From contig CAKSXP010000078.1 in NCBI GenBank assembly GCA_934515035.1, positions 1 through 8,085 of the forward strand: a stretch of DNA of 8,085 nucleotides, in the 5' to 3' direction. Below the pieces are notes generated by a model, which worked only from the letters and a program-made list of their open reading frames with translations, was not told the DNA's origin and made no database searches. Each line of letters opens with the position of its first letter. Position 1 is the stretch's first letter. Below, in pieces: positions 5,315 through 8,085 of the stretch. The translations under genes were made by a program, and so were the position numbers. Source of the DNA: an uncultured Oscillospiraceae bacterium. GTDB lineage: Bacteria > Bacillota > Clostridia > Oscillospirales > Oscillospiraceae.

Positions 5315-6673
5315 TTATTTCTGAAGCGGAGCTTCCGTGTTGGAGGTACGCTTCTTGCTGGAGAGCATGACGTTGGTCAGAATGCCGAGAATGAGGGAGC
5401 ATGCGGTGGTGCGGATCTCGACAGCGCCGAAGGAGACCACCATGCCGCCGACACCGGTGATGAAGATCACGCAGGCGACGAACAGGTTGCGGTTTTCGTT
5501 CAGGTCGACCTTCTGGAACATCTTGAAGCCGCTGACGGCAATGAAGCCGTAGAGCGTGATGCAGACGCCGCCCATGACGCAGTTGGGAATGGTCTGAAGG
5601 AAGGCCATAAGCGGGGAGATAAAGGAGACGATGATGCAGAGAACTGCGCAGCCCCAGATGCTGATGGTGGAGGCGTTGCGCGTGATGGCGACACAGCCGA
5701 TGCTCTCGCCGTAGGTGGTGTTGGGAGCGCCGCCGAAGAAAGCGCCCACGATGGAACCGATACCGTCGCCCAGAAGGGTGCGGGACAGGCCCGGAGTTTC
5801 AAGCAGGTTGGTGCCGATTATGGAGCTCAGATTCTCGTGGTCGGCAAGGTGCTCTGCGAACACGACGAAAGCGACGGGGACGTAAGCGGTGAACAGAGTC
5901 AGAAGATATGTACCGTTGATCTGGCTCAGACTGCCTTTGCCAAGCATGAAGGTGAAGTCGGGCAGTTCAAAAATGCCGCAGCCCTGGAAGGCGGAGTAGT
6001 CGATGATGATGAGCGCGGTGTTTCCGGTGAGCTTGCCGATGAGGGCAAAGACGGAGGCGGCGGCATAGCCGGACAGAACGCCGATTATAAAGGGAATGAG
6101 CTTTCCGAGCTTCTTTCCGAAGGTGGAGCAGAGCATTACGACGGCCAGCGTGATAAGTCCGCAGATGAGGGCGACATAGGTGCTGCCGCCGGCGACGCTG
6201 GAGGTCATGAGGTCGCCCACGGCGTTGCCGGAGAGGGACAGGCCGATAATGGCGACGGTGGGTCCGATGATAACGGGGGGCATGAGCTTGTTTATCCAGT
6301 TGATGCCGCAGAATTTAACGATGATGGCTATCACAACATAAACAAGGCCGGCCATCACAGCGCCGATGATAAGGCCGATGTAACCGGCGGCCATCGAAGC
6401 TGCGCCGCCGAAAGCGGAGCACATGGAGCCGATGAAAGCAAAGGAGCTTCCGAGGAAAACGGGACTGCTGCTCTTGGTGAAGAGAAGGTAAACGATAGTG
6501 CCGCAGCCGGCGCCGAATATGGCGGCGGAGGCGGTCAGCTCGCTGCCGGTCGCGCTGTTGACGACTGCGGGGACGGCGATCGTTGCGGCGATGATAGCCA
6601 GAAGCTGCTGTATTGCGAACAGAACTATCTGGCCGAACTTTGGCCTGTCTTTGATTCCGAAGATGAGATCCAT
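5315..6673 (-). CDS. uraA: Uracil permease (NCS2/UraA family)
   Basis: The 452-residue protein has about 14 membrane helices and belongs to the nucleobase:cation symporter 2 family. Seen motifs are MPPVIIGPTVAIIGLSL at 131-147, FVVFAEHLADH at 269-279 with the substrate-contacting glutamate Glu274, and GGAPNTTYGESIGCVAITR at 314-332 with Glu323, matching the uracil-binding GGPPNTTYGE site of UraA. It imports uracil with protons across the cytoplasmic membrane. The ATG at 6673 has AAAGGAG 9 nt upstream. It lies 39 nt behind pyrR with no terminator between, so the two form an operon under the PyrR attenuator upstream of pyrR; this context supports uracil over xanthine as substrate. The gene is named pyrP in some Gram-positive species. 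Confidence 0.93.
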   Translation of the reverse strand: MDLIFGIKDRPKFGQIVLFAIQQLLAIIAATIAVPAVVNSATGSELTASAAIFGAGCGTIVYLLFTKSSSPVFLGSSFAFIGSMCSAFGGAASMAAGYIGLIIGAVMAGLVYVVIAIIVKFCGINWINKLMPPVIIGPTVAIIGLSLSGNAVGDLMTSSVAGGSTYVALICGLITLAVVMLCSTFGKKLGKLIPFIIGVLSGYAAASVFALIGKLTGNTALIIIDYSAFQGCGIFELPDFTFMLGKGSLSQINGTYLLTLFTAYVPVAFVVFAEHLADHENLSSIIGTNLLETPGLSRTLLGDGIGSIVGAFFGGAPNTTYGESIGCVAITRNASTISIWGCAVLCIIVSFISPLMAFLQTIPNCVMGGVCITLYGFIAVSGFKMFQKVDLNENRNLFVACVIFITGVGGMVVSFGAVEIRTTACSLILGILTNVMLSSKKRTSNTEAPLQK

Positions 6674-6712
6674 GTTTTTTTGCTCCTTTATCTTTTTTAA
6701 TTTATTTGCTTT

Positions 6713-7261
6713 TTATTTTGTTCTTTCGAGGATCGCGACGCCTGTTTCGCCGTCAGTCTCGTCGAGCTTGACGGAGACGACTTCATTCTGGGAGGTCGGG
6801 ATGTTTTTTCCGATGTAGTTTGCCTTTATGGGAAGCTCCGCGTGGCCGCGGTCTATCATGCAGAAAAGCTGGATCCTGGCCGGACGGCCAAGGGTCATAA
6901 CAGCGTCGAGCGCGGCGCGCGCCGTGCGGCAGGTGTAGATGACGTCGTCGACAAGGACGACGGTCTTGCCCTCAACGGAGAAGGGAATGTTGCTGCTGCT
7001 GACGACTGGCGCGTCCGCTATGGTGGAGAGGTCGTCGCGGTAGAGGGTGATGTCAAGCTCACCGACCGGTATCTCGGCGCCCTCTATGATCCGGATATTC
7101 TCCGCGATGCGTCTTGCCAGCGGAACGCCGCGGGTCCTGATGCCGATAAGGCAGAGGTCATCGGTCCCGTGGTTTTTCTCGATTATCTGATGAGCGATGC
7201 GCACAAGCGTGCGCTCGAAGGATGCCTTGTCCATGATCTGCGCTTTGAAAGTGAGTTCCAA
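6713..7261 (-). CDS. pyrR: PyrR, pyrimidine operon attenuation protein / uracil phosphoribosyltransferase
   Basis: Starting at the TTG at 7261, the protein has 182 residues, almost the length of Bacillus PyrR. It carries the type I phosphoribosyltransferase fold: [15 protein letters not shown] at 40-54, the PRPP-binding loop [17 protein letters not shown] at 101-117, and the family-specific tail [20 protein letters not shown] at 137-156. PyrR binds a leader RNA hairpin when UMP is high and so favours termination; many members also make UMP from uracil and PRPP. The frame is open up to a GTG at 7270, but that codon lies inside the ribosome site GGAGGTG (7268-7274). The TTG has a 6-nt spacing and gives the expected N-terminus, and an ATG at 7266 is out of frame. 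Residue 111 in the PRPP loop is Cys where most homologues have Gly. It is followed by the uracil permease gene. Confidence 0.95.
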   Translation of the reverse strand: MELTFKAQIMDKASFERTLVRIAHQIIEKNHGTDDLCLIGIRTRGVPLARRIAENIRIIEGAEIPVGELDITLYRDDLSTIADAPVVSSSNIPFSVEGKTVVLVDDVIYTCRTARAALDAVMTLGRPARIQLFCMIDRGHAELPIKANYIGKNIPTSQNEVVSVKLDETDGETGVAILERTK

Positions 7262-7267
7262 GCCATA

Positions 7268-7274
7268 CACCTCC
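7268..7274 (-). promoter_or_regulatory. Ribosome binding site that decides the pyrR start
   Basis: GGAGGTG on the minus strand sits 6 nt before TTG (7261-7259). It overlaps the in-frame GTG (7270-7268) and is only 1 nt from an out-of-frame ATG (7266), so neither of those can use it. Confidence 0.75.
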
Positions 7275-7281
7275 GGTCAAT

Positions 7282-7315
7282 AAAAAAAGCCTTGCCCTTT
7301 AATAAAAGGCAAGGC
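7282..7315 (-). terminator. Attenuator terminator in the pyrR leader
   Basis: On the minus strand GCCTTGCC (7308-7315) pairs with GGCAAGGC (7289-7296), an 8-bp stem that can extend by TTT/AAA past one bulge, followed by seven T. It lies between the promoter and pyrR, so it must be conditional. Confidence 0.9.
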
Positions 7316-7392
7316 ATGGAAACGGCACTGGGCCGCAGTTTTCCCAATCTTTCATGACACCTTGCCGGCAGCTCTGTACCGAATTAAAGAGG
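7289..7392 (-). promoter_or_regulatory. PyrR-dependent transcription attenuator (binding hairpin plus antiterminator)
   Basis: Three competing structures are visible in the leader. The PyrR-binding hairpin (7360-7392) starts CCTCTTTAATT, holds GGTACAGAGCTGCC (7367-7380) as apical stem-loop and closes with AAGG. The antiterminator pairs GGCAAGG (7360-7366), which is the 3' arm of that hairpin, with CCTTGCC (7308-7314), the 5' arm of the terminator; CATG/CATG and AAA/TTT pairs extend it inward. PyrR bound with UMP should hold the first hairpin, free the terminator and lower expression of pyrR and uraA. The binding hexaloop CAGAGC resembles the known consensus; two stem pairs differ from consensus in a compensating way. 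Confidence 0.85.
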
Positions 7393-7407
7393 TCTTTTCC
7401 AGATGGG

Positions 7408-7436
7408 AATATAACATAATTCACTGTGCTTGTCAA
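7408..7436 (-). promoter_or_regulatory. Promoter of the pyrR-uraA operon
   Basis: A perfect TTGACA (7431-7436), a 17-bp spacer and TATATT (7408-7413) on the minus strand, with TG one base before the -10 (extended -10), predict a start near 7401 and a leader of about 140 nt. Confidence 0.85.
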
Positions 7437-7443
7437 CAGTCAG

Positions 7444-7470
7444 TTTGCAAAACAGCGATTATTTTGCAAA
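7444..7470. repeat. Inverted repeat between the Na/Pi transporter gene and the pyr promoter
   Basis: TTTGCAAAA (7444-7452) and TTTTGCAAA (7462-7470) form a perfect 9-bp inverted repeat with a 9-nt spacer. Each arm contains the palindrome TTTGCAAA, so the two are also direct repeats 19 bp apart. It starts 1 bp past the stop codon of the transporter gene and 7 bp before the pyr -35 box. There is no T-tract, so it is a weak terminator at best; a protein-binding site is the alternative. Confidence 0.5.
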
Positions 7471-7471
7471 G

Positions 7472-8085
7472 TCAGGGCAGCATGTACTTCCTGTGATATT
7501 GCTCGAAGCGCTCCGAAAACTCCGAAGAGGGAGCAGCTTTGACGTCGTGCAGATAGCTGTGGGTGTCAAAGGCGTTTTTGCGTATCTCGATGACGCAGAC
7601 GGCAATGTTGGAGCACTGGTCGGATACGCGCTCGATATTTGTCAGGATGTCCGTAAAGACAAAGCCGAGCTCGATCGTGCATTCGCCGCGCTTCAGGCGG
7701 GCGATGTGTCTCATACGCGCGGATTCCACAAGATCGTCAATGACTTCCTCGAGCGGTTCGACCTGGGAGGCAAGCTCCGTGTCGTCCTCCGTGAAGGCGC
7801 GCACGGCAAGCGAGAGTATTTCGGACAGAGCCGAGGTTATGACGCCGAGCTCCTCTGCGGCGGCAGGCGAGAAAACGATCTCCTTCTCAAACATTTCCCG
7901 CGCACTTTCCTGGATGTTGACGGCATGGTCGCCGATCCTTTCGAAGTCGCCGATAGAGTGGAGCAGCTTTGAGACTGTGCGGCTGTCCGCGTCCGAAAGC
8001 GTTTTGGACGACAGCTGAACAAGAAAGGAGCCTATCTCGTCCTCGTAATGATCCAGCATGTCTTCAAGCTCGCTGACGGTATGCG
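7472..8085 (-). CDS. Na/Pi cotransporter family protein, C-terminal PhoU-like part (5' end outside the window)
   Basis: The frame is open to the right edge, giving the last 204 residues; the methionine at 8059 is internal, since the frame continues upstream with HTVSELED. The visible part is all-helical and cytosolic. It has a PhoU-type bundle: LSSKTLSDADSRTVSKLLHSIGDFERIGDHAVNI in the first helices and the matching ELGFVFTDILTNIERVSDQCSNIAVCVI in the second repeat. The paired FERIGDHA and IERVSDQC motifs carry the acidic residues that bind metals in PhoU domains. This arrangement is the usual tail of NptA-type sodium/phosphate symporters of Firmicutes; a stand-alone PhoU is less likely because the LSDADSR...LLHSIGDFERIGDH wording fits the fused form. 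No strong terminator follows it before the pyr promoter. Confidence 0.85.
   Translation of the reverse strand, partial: HTVSELEDMLDHYEDEIGSFLVQLSSKTLSDADSRTVSKLLHSIGDFERIGDHAVNIQESAREMFEKEIVFSPAAAEELGVITSALSEILSLAVRAFTEDDTELASQVEPLEEVIDDLVESARMRHIARLKRGECTIELGFVFTDILTNIERVSDQCSNIAVCVIEIRKNAFDTHSYLHDVKAAPSSEFSERFEQYHRKYMLP

Noticed and set aside
5837..6700. Long rightward open frame of 287 codons opposite the uracil permease gene
   Set aside because: Its product is a low-complexity Gly/Asp/Glu/Ala-rich string, as expected from the antisense of a hydrophobic membrane protein; the opposite strand has full NCS2 motifs and a ribosome site.
6842..7357. Rightward open frame opposite pyrR and its leader
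   Set aside because: It runs through the attenuator hairpins and mirrors the pyrR coding strand, with no motif of its own.
7430..7972. Rightward open frame opposite the Na/Pi transporter gene
   Set aside because: An antisense shadow; the minus strand shows the PhoU-type repeats.

Overview
The window looks like the chromosome of a Gram-positive anaerobe of the class Clostridia, possibly an Oscillospirales-type gut bacterium. This is inferred from consensus sigma-A promoters, strong Shine-Dalgarno sites, a PyrR-type leader attenuator, a phosphate-butyryltransferase relative, an NptA-type Na/Pi transporter and a large serine recombinase of the kind common on clostridial integrative elements. 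The sequence alone does not fix a genus.

Left part (1 to about 2100) is accessory DNA. A large serine recombinase runs leftward off the window edge (start at 973). Behind it lies a leftward XRE-type repressor-like gene (1148-1462) with its own terminator. Divergent to that is a SLOG/DUF1273-like gene (1589-2077) with a near-consensus promoter. The border with the conserved chromosome probably lies between 2078 and the tRNA-Leu(UAG) gene at 2307-2390, in a segment that holds two terminator-type hairpins in tandem.

Centre (2307-5310) is ordinary chromosome. The tRNA-Leu is leftward from a TTGACA/TATTAT promoter. Back to back with it, a solitary phosphate acyltransferase of the Ptb/Pta family (2631-3539) has its own promoter and a rho-independent terminator. 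A two-gene operon of a DUF554 membrane protein and an EamA transporter follows, with stop and start codons overlapping by 4 bp, and ends in a bidirectional terminator shared with the convergent uracil permease gene.

Right part (5315-8085) is leftward. A promoter at 7408-7436 drives a leader of about 140 nt with a complete PyrR attenuator (PyrR-binding hairpin, antiterminator, terminator), then pyrR, then a uraA-type uracil permease. When UMP is plentiful PyrR should bind the leader and shut off both genes, so uracil uptake follows pyrimidine supply. The window ends inside the C-terminal PhoU-like domain of an Na/Pi cotransporter.

I do not see a clearly new multi-gene system. The points most worth a second look are the XRE-SLOG pair beside the recombinase, the element border with tandem terminators, the covarying PyrR-binding hairpin with a TTG-started pyrR, and the coupled DUF554-EamA pair that sits behind a terminator with no visible promoter of its own.
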